Positions 1 to 12,000 of a stretch of 49,862 bases of DNA are shown piece after piece (position 1 is the first letter of the stretch; each line of letters starts with the position of its first letter). The translations under genes were made by a program, and so were the position numbers. Origin of the DNA: Candidatus Kaiserbacteria bacterium (lineage in GTDB: Bacteria > Patescibacteriota > Minisyncoccia > Phycocordibacterales > Phycocordibacteraceae); assembly GCA_029288835.1 (NCBI GenBank), contig JARIGN010000034.1, positions 1-49,862 on the forward strand, written 5' to 3'. The notes below the pieces were generated by a model. That model made no database searches, was not told the DNA's origin, and saw nothing but the letters and a program-made list of their open reading frames with translations.

Positions 1-1
1 C

Positions 2-3000
2 GCTTCCTCACTCACCAGTGTCGGAACCCTTACATCCCTCGGCGTCTCAGGCCTCTCCTCACTCGCAAATGTCACAGCTGCAAACGCAACCACCACCAAC
101 CACTTCAGCAGCACGCTCACAGCAAACACCGCAAGCTTTGGTGCAACCGCAACCTCAAGCTTCTCCTCAACCGGCGCTTTGACCCTCGCCTCAGCACTCA
201 CCGTCCCTAACGGTGGTACCGGTCAGACCAGCTTCACGGCAGGAAACCTTGTCTATGGCTCTGGCTCAGGTGCTCTTTCAAGCGTCGCAACCTCCTCCAT
301 CAGCGTCGGTTCCGGCATCAGTGTCACTTCCGGTACGCTTGGCGCTCAGGTCGGCGGCACCAACGTGACCCTTGGTATTGCAAACGGGGCAGTCACCAAC
401 GCAATGCTTGCGAACAGCACCATTAGTGGCGTCGCACTTGGTGGTACCCTCGCAAACCTCTCCTCAACCGACAGCACCCTCACCTTCAGCGGCTCATACA
501 ACGGTTCTGCTGCGCAGACCGTCGGCCTTAACCTCGGCAACGCAAACACCTGGACTGCGCTTCAGCAGTTTAATGGAAATGCGTCGACGACGCAGCTCAC
601 TACAACAGGGAACACCTACCTCGCATCGGCAGGCGGCAAGGTCGGTGTCGGTACCGCTTCACCATGGTCAACCTTTGCGGTCAGCAGCTATGGCGGAAAC
701 ATGTCCTACGGCGACACGAACAGCAACCTCACTTTTAGTATTGCTTCCTCGACAAATGCGACACCATCCTACTCAAATCCAAATGGCCAGGGCAACCGCA
801 CGCTTGCCATGAACGTCTACACCACCCTTAGCGTTGCGCAGGGTACTACGGAGCGCATCATTAACGGTGACACGACAACCCAAAACTACTACTGGAACTC
901 GCAGAGCGCTTCCGGAAATAGCATCACCTTTGACTTTGGTGCTGGGCAGCGTGAGCTCGTTACCGAAATCACGTACTACCAGTCCGACGCTTCAAACATG
1001 GGTACGTGGCAGGCTCAGGGCTCTAATGATGGCAGTACCTGGACGAACATCGGCAGCACCTTCACACTCGGTGGTGCCGCAACCGAGACTATCAGTACCC
1101 TCAGCGGCAACACCAACTACTACCGCTACTACCGCCTTAACGGTGTGAGCGGTACGGTTAGCAACTCACCATGGGTATACCAGTTCACCTTTAAGATTGC
1201 GAGCCTCAACGTAGTGGCAAAAGCACAGGCATTCTCAACGGATGGCACCAATGATACCGGCACCGTACTCAGTCTTGAAAGCGGTGGTGGGGCAGTGACT
1301 ATCGGCGCAGAGACAGCTCCTGAATCCACCCTCAGCGTGCGTGGCAATGCGTCTATCGGTGACGCAACCTACACCGCAACAGAAGCTCCAACCAATGGTC
1401 TCATCGTTCAGGGTCAGACCTTCATCGGTACTAATACCGCTAACTCAACGAACTCTACCGCAGCCCTCACCGTTAATGGTGCTATCCGCGACTATAGCGA
1501 CTACTACCAGTTGAGCGATACGAACACGCCAATTGAATCATTCTCAACCGGCGTTATTGGCTGGTCACCAGATGTACATATCGCAAGTGCTGCGGACACC
1601 GGTCTCGGCAGAAATGCTGCAGGAGTTGTTGAAGTAAATACAGGCACCTTAGGAAGCCTCGGCACATTGGTTGCGGCAAATGTCGGCATCGGTACCACTT
1701 CGCCGTACCAGCAGCTTTCTGTCGCGGGTAATGCGGTAATTGCAAACGGCGTTCTTTCGGTGACGCATGGCGCGGTTAACATCGACCAGTACAGTACCTA
1801 CCAAATTGGTGGCCAAACGTTCGCATATGCATCGAGCAGTACGAATAATCTTGCTATTGGAGTGGGCGCTGGCACACCGTTTCAATATGATGACTTCCAT
1901 ACAGGCAATACTGCTGTCGGAAATCTTGCCATGAATAATAATCTTGGAGATTTTAATGTTGCCGTTGGTTACTCTGCATTAACCTCTAATGTAAATGGAT
2001 CCGATAACGTTGCTATTGGTACTCAGGCCCTTAGTAGTAATACTGATGGAAATTACGACAATGCTATTGGCTCTGATTCACTTAATGCTAATACCATTGG
2101 GATTCATAATGAAGCCTTTGGGTATGACTCACTGTTAAGTAACACTTCGGGCAGTGACAATAACGCGATTGGTTTTGACGCAATGGCAACTAATACCACA
2201 GGTTCATCTAATGAAGTCATGGGTAGCTATGCGATGCAAACTTCTTCCTCTGCATCGCATAATGTGGCGATTGGTGAATATAGTGCTTATGGCCTACAAA
2301 GTAGCAACAATGTCGTTGTTGGTGATAATGCTCTTACTTCCGATATTAATGGTGGAGGTAACACAGCACTGGGTGCATGGAGTGCTGCGGGAGGCCCAGG
2401 ATTTGCAGGAGACGTGAGCAGCACAACTGCGGTCGGCTATTACGCACTCTACAATGAAATGGGTAGTGCTGCCCTTAACACTGCCCTTGGATATCAGGCG
2501 GGATATGGCCTAACGACCGGCTCAAGCAACATCCTCATCGGTGCTTCCACCATCACCGATGCGTTGAACCAAGTCACAACGGGTTCTAATAACATAGCTA
2601 TTGGTAATGATGTGGTCGTACCAAGTAGCACCGCAAATAACCAGCTCGACATTGGTAATCTCATCTATGGCACTGGCCTCGATGGTACCGACACTACCGT
2701 CTCTTCTGGAAACATTGGTATTGGCACCACCACCCCAGCGGCACGCTTCTCCGTAGCAGGAAATGAGCTTATTGGCGGTAATAGCGTCATCACCGGAAAC
2801 CTCACCCTTCCAACGCTCGCGGCTCCAGCGGGCACGTTCCTTGCCGTTAACACTGCAGGGCAGGTGATAGCGACTACTACACCAACTAGTGGTGTCTCAA
2901 GTGTCTCTAACTCTGACGGCACCCTCACTATCGCACCAACGGGCGGGGCAGTGGTCGCATCCCTTAACCTTGCGCATGCAAATACCTTCACCGCGCTTCA

Positions 3001-6000
3001 GCAGTTCCTTGGTAACGCTTCCTCGACGTATATCTCCGCAAACCTTGCTTCCTTCGGTGCAACGGCAACGACCACCATCGGTACGAACGGCGTCATCACC
3101 ACACCAAACATTATTGATTCCGGCATAGCAGCAAACAAACTACTTTACACCAATGGTTCCTCGCAGCTTTCAGCCGTAACGCTTCCTGGTTACGTCACGC
3201 TCACCTCTGGCACCCTTGCTATCTCCCAGCTTCCAATCGCCCAGGGCGGCACCAACGCTACCAGCTTCGCTACAAATGGTAATGCCGTCTACTATAACGG
3301 TACTGCGCTTGTGACCGCAGCTGTAGGTACGGCAGTTACCACGCCATATGCTTCATCAACACAGCTTTCAGTCTCAGGTCAGACCTATCTAACCAATGCT
3401 TCGTCTTCCTTACTCTCAGTCTCTGGTAGCACCTATCTCGCGACCGCAGGAGGAAACGTCGCTATTGGTGCAACCTCTACGCCCGCATCACTACTTTCTA
3501 TCGCTGGCACCGCAAACTTCGCGGCAGCTACCAGCACCATCTACTCAGCGCTTCGCTTAAATGGTGACAACCTCGCACTTCCTGCAGGTACCCCTATTAC
3601 GGCGGGACCGGGACTTAGTCTTGGAGGACCAACTGCAGTACAGAATGGCATGTATATCTCAGGGCGCTACGCCTATGTGGGTAATAGTAGTGGTAGCTTC
3701 ACGATTTTAGATGTGACAAATCCAGCAGCTCCTTCAGTAATAAGTACCACTAATACTGGAGTAACAGGTTCGACGCGCGTATTCGTTTCTGGTCGCTATG
3801 CCTATGTTACGGCGACAACGGGGAATGCCCTCGTCATATTTGATGTTTCAAATCCTAATGCTCCTACAAAGCTAAGTACTATCACTACCGGGCTCAGCTC
3901 ACCAAATTCCGTCTATGTTTCAGGACATTACGCGTATGTTACAAGCGCATCAAACAATTCCCTCGTACTCTTTGACGTGTCCAACCCTGCAGCTCCTGTG
4001 CAGGTGGGTAGTACCAGTGCCGGTCTTTCAACACCAAATGAGGTGGTAGTTTCCGGTACGTATGCCTATGTCACTACGGGAAATGCACTGGTTGCGTTCG
4101 ATATTTCAAATCCTGTCGCTCCCGCAAAACTTGGCAGCATAGCTTCTGGCGCTGGTGGATCACTTTCAGTATCAGGACGTTATGCGTATGTCCTTAGTAA
4201 TACTGGTAGCCTTTCAATATTTGATATTTCAAATCCTACATCAATTCCATCCCCGGTCGGTAGCGTAAATGGACTTGGTACTGTTGGACTCTCTGTATCA
4301 GGTCGCTACGCGTATGCTGTAGGACCGCAACTTACGATTGTTGATGTGGGAATACCTTCAGCACCGGTAGTGGCGAGTACTCTAAGTGGTCTAGGTGGTT
4401 TGGTAGATGTGTTTGTCTCCGGCCGCTATGCCTACACAACAAACACTTCTTCTCTCATTCCAATTGACATCGGCGGCATCGAGACAAATTCCGCGATGAT
4501 CCATTCCCTTGAGGCAGGAAACCTCCAGGTGCGCAATGACATCATCGCGCAGGGCCAGCTCCAGGTCTCGGGCGGCTTGAACGTAGGTGCCGGCGGTATC
4601 TTCTCTTCAGGTCCACTCGCGGTTTCCGTTGCTTCCACTACCCAAGCAAATGCGCTTTCAGCAACGTTCCAGGGCTATGTGGGAGTCGGTACCACCTCAC
4701 CAACCTCGCTCTTCTCGGTAGGAGGTAATGCATTCATCGGTGGTAATGCTGCTATTACCGGTACGCTCACGCTTCCTGCGCTCACCACTAACGCGCTGAC
4801 CTATACAAACAGTACGGGGCAGGTATCTTCCGTGACGCTTCCTTCCTATGTCACGCTCACGAGCGGCACGCTCGCCATCTCCCAGCTCCCAATCGCCCAG
4901 GGCGGTACAAACGCTACCAGCTTCACTACTTCTGGCAACGCTGTCTACTATAACGGAACCGCGCTCGCAACCGCTCCGCTTACCTCTGCAGTCACCACAC
5001 CGTATGCTTCTTCCACGGTCATTAGTACGACGGGTAACGCCTATGTGGGCGCAACCCTTTCTACAAATGCTATCAACGCAACGGGAGCAGTAAACATAAA
5101 CGGCACCACCGGCTACCTCAGTGTAGATACTCTTCCAATCCTTTACGCTTCAAGCACGCTTTCTGACTTCTCCCTCGGCTACATGGCTGGCGCAGCAACC
5201 ACTACGACCGGCACGAATAACTTCGCCCTTGGAAACCAGGCGATGCGTGCTGTCACTTCAGGAAGCGGTAATATGGCAGTGGGTAATAATGCGCTCCAGT
5301 CCCTCTCTACTGGTCAGCACAATACTGCAATGGGCTATAGCGCAAATGGAACCACGAGCGGAGGTAGTGATAATACCGTTATTGGATACCTCACCACGCT
5401 TTCGGGACAATTCTTGAGCAATGCAACGGTTATTGGTTCACAAGCAAAGGGAGGGCCAAATGGCGTAGTGCTTGGATACGAGGCAGGATACAACCAAGGA
5501 GTAGGAAACAATAATAATACCTTTATCGGATACCAGGCGGGATACAGTAATACCACCGGTGCAAACGACGTCTTCTTGGGTTATAACATTGCAACTACTA
5601 CCACGACCGGTTCAAACAATATCGCAATTGGCTATGATGTTAGCTTCGCGAGCACGACCGCCTCAAACCAGCTTGACATTGGTAACGTTATCTTTGGTAC
5701 AGGCCTTAATGCAGAAGGAACAAATCTTCCTACCTCGGCAAACATCGGTATCGGCACCTCTTCTCCATACCAGACCTTCTCGGTGGCGGGCAATTCTGTA
5801 ATAACAGGGAACCTAACGCTTCCATCCCTCGGCACCCCATCAGGTACCTTCCTTGCCGTGAATGCGCAGGGTCAGGTGATCGCAACGAGCTCGGGAGGCG
5901 TAAGCGGCATCACTTCCGTCAGCAACTCAGACGGTACCCTTTCGGTCTCTACTGCAGGAGGCGCGGTAACGGCATCCCTCAACCTCGCACACGCAAACAC

Positions 6001-9000
6001 CTGGACCGCGCTTCAGCAGTTTAATGGCAATGCTTCCTCAACCTATCTCTCCGCAAACCTTGCTTCCTTCGGTGCAACCGGCACCACCACCATCTCTTCA
6101 GCAGGTGTTATTACCACACAGGGTCTCACCAACAACGCCCTCACCACAAACACACTCCTCTATGCAAACGGTTCCAAGCAGGAGAGCTCCGTTACGCTTC
6201 CTTCTTATCTCACACTCACCAGCGGCACGCTCGCTATCTCAGCGCTTCCAAACGCGCAGCTCGCGAACAGCACCATTAGTGGCGTCGCGCTTGGCGGCAC
6301 CCTTGCAAACCTTTCCTCAACCGACAGCACCCTCACCTTCAGCGGCTCATACAACGGTTCTGCTGCGCAGACCGTCGGCCTTAACCTCGGCAACGCAAAC
6401 ACCTGGACCGCGCTTCAGCAGTTCAATGGAAATGCATCCACCACCGGCCTTACCTCAACGGGCAGCACCTACCTCGCAACTACCGGTGGCAATGTAGGCA
6501 TCGGAACTACCAGCCCAAGCCAGGCCCTCTCGGTAAACGGCAGCATTAGTCTTAGCTCAAGCACGCTCCTCTACTGGAATAACAACCCTATCCTCACCCA
6601 GGGACCTCTGGTTACCGTAAATAACTCCACCACGAATTCGCTCTTCTTGGGCTATGGCGCGGGCACTAACTTCCCAAATACGGACGCATACGGAACCGTC
6701 GGTATTGGTGCGGGCGCATTCCACTTCTTGAATGCACCTAACCTTGAAAACACTGCGGTGGGTGGAGATGCTGGCTATGATGACACGACGGGCGGCGGCA
6801 ACACGATTGTGGGTATGCATGCCATGGGCGTATCAAACTCTTCAGCAAACATCGCTATTGGTAATGATGCATACAGCCGTGCAAGCGGCTCGGGCGGTGC
6901 AAACATCGCTATCGGTCGTGCCGCACTCTATGACGGTAATCCTGACAGTGAAGTGGCTATCGGTCTTAATGCACTCCAAGGAAACTCCAATGTTGCGTAC
7001 ATCACCGGAACGCCAACAACGGGCGATACCATTACGCTTACGGTCTCAAGCACGGGCTCAACACCAACTGGTGCGCCATTTGGACCAGTCACGGGTCTTC
7101 CAATCACCTATACCTACACGGTCCAGGCAGGTGATACTCTCAGCACCATTGCTTCCGCCCTTGCGACAAACCTTAATACTCAGGCTGCAAATGTCCAGGG
7201 CAATGGTATCTTTGGCATCGTGCAATCAATTACGCCAGGTGATGGCACGGCGGCAGTGGTCTTCCAGGGAATGCCATCCGCATGGAACTTAAGCTTTACC
7301 AAGAGCGTGACAGGCGCTGGAACAGAGGTGGTGAGCTACCAGGGCGGCGCCAGCTGTGCAAACTGTATCGCCCTTGGAAGCAACGCAATGGAAGGGTTGG
7401 GTATAAGCTCGACCACCGTAGATGATATCGCTATCAGTAACTTCGCGGGAGTAAATCTCACCACGGGCCAATTTGATACCTACATGGGTGCATTCTCTGG
7501 ACTCCATACGACCAGCGCAAGCTTTAACACGTGCGTTGGACCAAATACTTGTGAAGCTGATATTACAGGCTACTGGAATACGGCCTTTGGTGCCAATGCG
7601 TTAACTAATGCCACGGGCTACGCCAATACCGCTATTGGTATTTCGGCAGGATCAAGCGTTACGTCGGGTGCAAATAACATTCTCTTAGGAAACGGCGACG
7701 GATCAGCAACCTTAACTACTGGTTCAAACAACATCATCATTGGCCAGCACCTCGATACGCCAACGTCCGGTACGAATAACTTCCTCGACATTGGCAATGG
7801 CATCTTTGGTACTGGCCTCAGTGGTAGCGGCCTTGTTCCTGAAGGGTTGATCGGTATCGGTACCTCGTCTCCATACGCAACGCTATCCGTCTTTGCGGGA
7901 GGTGACTACGCTTCCCATAGTGCTTCAACAGTCTTTGCTGTCGGTTCCTCGACCGCAGGCACCGCAACCAGCACGCTCTTCTCGGTACTTAGCAGCGGAA
8001 ATGTCGGCATCGGCACCACCTCACCAGCATACGCACTCGACGTAAACGGCAGCATCCAAAGCAATGGCAACCTTTACTTCTCAAGCGCTCCATCAAATGG
8101 AAACTTGAACGGCATGATTTATGTCGGAGGTACACCAATTCTCAGCACCTTTAATTACGGAAATAACGGTACCGTTACCACCCTGGGTCAAAACATCTTT
8201 ATGGGACAAGGTGCGGGTAATACCACGACGGGTTCAACGGCAACAGCAAATTACCAGAGTTCCTATAATATCGGAATTGGATACACTGCGCTCTCAGCAA
8301 ATACGACCGGCTTCAATAACCTAGCGGTTGGTCCTCAGGCACTCCTTTCCAATACAACCGGTGTCGACAATGTCGGGCTGGGCTTAAATGCTCTTAACGG
8401 TAATCAAGGAGGTCAAATAAATACCGCGGTCGGCGTAAATAGCTTAGCAGGAAATATCGGAGGTAATTCCAATGTAGGAGTTGGTTTTAATGCTGGCGAG
8501 TATATGTCCGACGGGGTAACGTTGAATACATCCTCAGGTAATTCTGTATACTTGGGTTCAGGCACCGAAAGTCTTGGGGTGAGTGATAGTAATGAGATTG
8601 TCATTGGGTCGAGTGCTGTAGGTGCCGGAAGCAATACCGTAACCGTTGGTAGTACAACCATCACTAAGACCCTCCTCAACGGAACCGTGGGTATTGGTTC
8701 CAGTTCTCCTATCGCGCTCCTTACCCTCCAGGCCCCATCTTCAAACACAGGCCAGATCCTTGATATCGCTTCAAGCTCCGGTGCTTCTTACTTGCACATG
8801 ACCGCAAGTGGCAATGTGGGTCTTGCTTCTACCTCGCCATGGGGCTTGCTCTCTATAAACGGAAATGGCCTTGGCGCAAACATGCCACAATTCGTTGTCG
8901 GCTCGTCGACCGCCACAAACTTCCTTATAACAAATGGTGGCAGAACTTCTATTGGTGGCACAAATCTCGATCCATATGGAAGCTCTCTTAGTGTTACGGG

Positions 9001-12000
9001 GAGCGCACATATTGCTGGCACACTCTCTGTCAGTGCCGGTAATGCAGGATTCAGTAATGTTGGAAACTTCACCTTTAACGACACAACAGGAGACCTAAGC
9101 TATGCAGCAGTAGGGAGCGGTTCTACGAAGAATTTCATTTTTAACCAAACGGGAAATGTGGGAATTGGCACAACAACCCCATACGCAAAACTTTCCGTCT
9201 TTGCTGGTGGTGACTACGCAGCACGCGCAGCATCTACGCTCTTCGCTATCGGTTCTTCTACCGCAGGTACTGCTACCAGTACGCTCTTCAGTGTCCTCAG
9301 CACAGGAAACGTGGGTATCGGTACTACGTCACCAGTCGCGACGCTCGGTATAAATGGAAGTATCGGTGTGAATGCTTCCCAGCTCTATCTCGCTTCGAAC
9401 GGCTTTGTGGGTATCGGTACCACGACACCAGTTCGAGCACTCGACGTAGCAGGAAATGGTGAAAAGCAGAGCCAGATCCTCATTGAAGACAACAACGCCA
9501 TCGTTACGGCAAACAACCACTACTATGGCCTTCAGGTCGTAAACGGCGTGTTCAACATTAATGCGGTTAATGATAATTACTCGACCTCGACCGCATTCAC
9601 CATTAACCAGAACAATAACGTCGGTATCGGTACCACGTCACCATGGGCACAGCTTTCCGTGGATACCAGCAATATGCCTGCAGGTATTCCTCAGTTCTTT
9701 GTTGGTTCTACTACCGGCACGAACCTCATCGTCGCGAACAACGGCTATGTGGGAATGGGCACCACCTCTCCTTTTGCAAACCTCTCGGTAATGGCTGGTG
9801 ACGATTATCTTTCACACCCATCGAACACAGTTTTTGCTGTCGGTTCTACTACTGCAGGTACCGCGACCTCCACACTCTTTTCTGTGGGAAGCCAAGGTAG
9901 CATCACCTGGGGTGGAAACGTAAATGTCGCAGCAGACGCTGCCTTTAACTACACCGGCGCATATACCGGCGGCTTTACGCTTCAGTATTTAGGTGTCGGA
10001 AAGTTTAACGCCAACGCCTCACAAACTATCTTTAACCAGGCTTCAGTAGGTAACTCAGTGGCCGCAGCAAACGGTACTTATCAGTTCACTCCAGCTGCAA
10101 ACACGGGTATGCAAGCTTCTCTTGCTGATTACCCTCGCATGGTCTACAACTTCGGGGTCACGAATACTCGCGCCTCAGGAGCAGTAACAAACACTAACGA
10201 CATAAAACTCTATCCTTCTATTGAAGGCTATTCAAGCGCGGGTGTTGCTTCCGCGGAAACGATCGCAAGTACTACCGCACTTTATATTGCCGGCGAACCA
10301 ACAGCTGGCCCACTTGCTACGCTTACAAACTCCTATGGTCTCTTTATTGGAGCAACTACGACGACCGCTGTAACGGCTTCCACCACCAACACCTACGGCC
10401 TTGCCGTTCAGGCAAGCGCCTTCGGTACCAATAACTACGCAGCGGAATTCTTGAACGGAAACGTGGGTATTGGTACCACCTCACCATTTGCAAACCTTTC
10501 TATCGGTATGGCATCAACGACGAACGCGTTCGTCGTGGGTGTTGCCGGAAGTACCACGCCTTCCTTTATTGTTAAGTCAGCGAATAACAACGGAGCGGTC
10601 GGTGTTGGTACCACCTCACCATGGCGTTCGTTTGCGGTGAGTGGAACTGTTAGCTTAGCGAACCTCACTGCAGCAGGTACCAGCGGCTCGGCACTCTGTC
10701 TCTCGTCCACCAACGAAGTGGTGGTGAACTCGGGCGTACAGAGCTGTACCGTTTCTTCCCAGCGCTTCAAGAACACTATCCAGTCTTCAAACACCGGCCT
10801 TTCTGAAGTACTTGCCTTGAACCCGGTAACCTACTACCTTAACTCCGACACTAACCACACCGACCAGCAGTACGGCTTCATTGCGGAAGATGCAAATAAA
10901 GTGGATCCACGTCTTGTTGACCTCAATGCTCAAGGCCAGATCCAGTCATTCCGCTATGAGGAATATACTGCGGTTCTTACCAAGGCTATCCAGCAGCTTG
11001 CTGGTGCATACAGCGTGACGAACCTCAGCAACCTTGGCAGCACGTCACCAACCGTTTCGAGCTCCTATGCGGGCAACAGTTCTGCGGCTATCGCGGTTGA
11101 TGCAACAGGAAACGTAGCTATCGCAGGAAATATCACCGCTGCAAATCTCTCTACGGCAAATGTAACCGCAAGCGGTAATGCAACGGTGGCAGGTGACGCG
11201 ACGGTAAGCGGCACGCTTAACGCGCATACCTATGAAGTACCAGGTGCTGCCGGTGACCTCACAGCATTTGCAAACCTTACCGTGGGCAGCAGCACCTATG
11301 CGAGTGCAATCACGCCGGATGGTGGCATCAATATATACAAGCTCGCTATTGCAAACACCAGCAGCATTGCGGCTCTTGCAACGCAGACGGCAGCGCTCGC
11401 GACGCAGACCGACTCAATCTCCACGCAGCTCACTAGCCTTACCGCCCGCGTTTCAGCACTTGAGGCAGGCGCTGCCGCTGCGACCGCAAGCCTTGCAAAT
11501 GCGTCAAGCACTTCAAGCAACCTCCTCAGCGCTTCTACCACGGCAGTTGTAAATGCACTTTCTGAACTCGGTGTGCTCATCCAGAAGGGTGTCGCGCAGT
11601 TTGATACGCTCGTGGTCCGTGACCTCGTCTTCTCAAAGGATAGCACTGGTTCTTCAGCGGCTGGTTCCGGCACGGTGCTCACCGGTAACACCACCGCGCT
11701 CGTCACCAACGCACACATGCTTGCAGGCTCACTCGTTTCAGTGACCGTCACCTCAAACTACGTCGGCACCTGGCATGTCGCGAACAAGCAGGACGGCAGT
11801 TTCCAGGTCATCTTCTCCGTACCACAAACCACGGACGTAACCTTCGACTACGTCATTATCCAGACCCAGGGCCAGATCGCAACGTCCACGCCGGACACGA
11901 CGGGCAGCCCATTCAGCTGGCTCGCGCAGTTCTTCGGCGCTTCCTCAACGAATTCCACCACTTCAAATGCTACCCCGAGCGGAACGAACGGAAGCGGCGT

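Noticed and set aside
179-181. TTG at 179 as the start of the giant fibre gene
   Set aside because: The frame stays open to base 2 with the same type of repeat sequence, so the real start is outside the window.
1840-2700. CRISPR-like or tandem DNA repeats in the fibre gene
   Set aside because: The periodicity is at protein level with variable DNA and no constant repeat or spacer lengths.
7100-7190. A true LysM peptidoglycan-binding domain in the fibre
   Set aside because: Only the first strand-helix motif (YTVQAGDTLSTIA) matches; the following residues resemble a phage structural-protein repeat rather than a full LysM.
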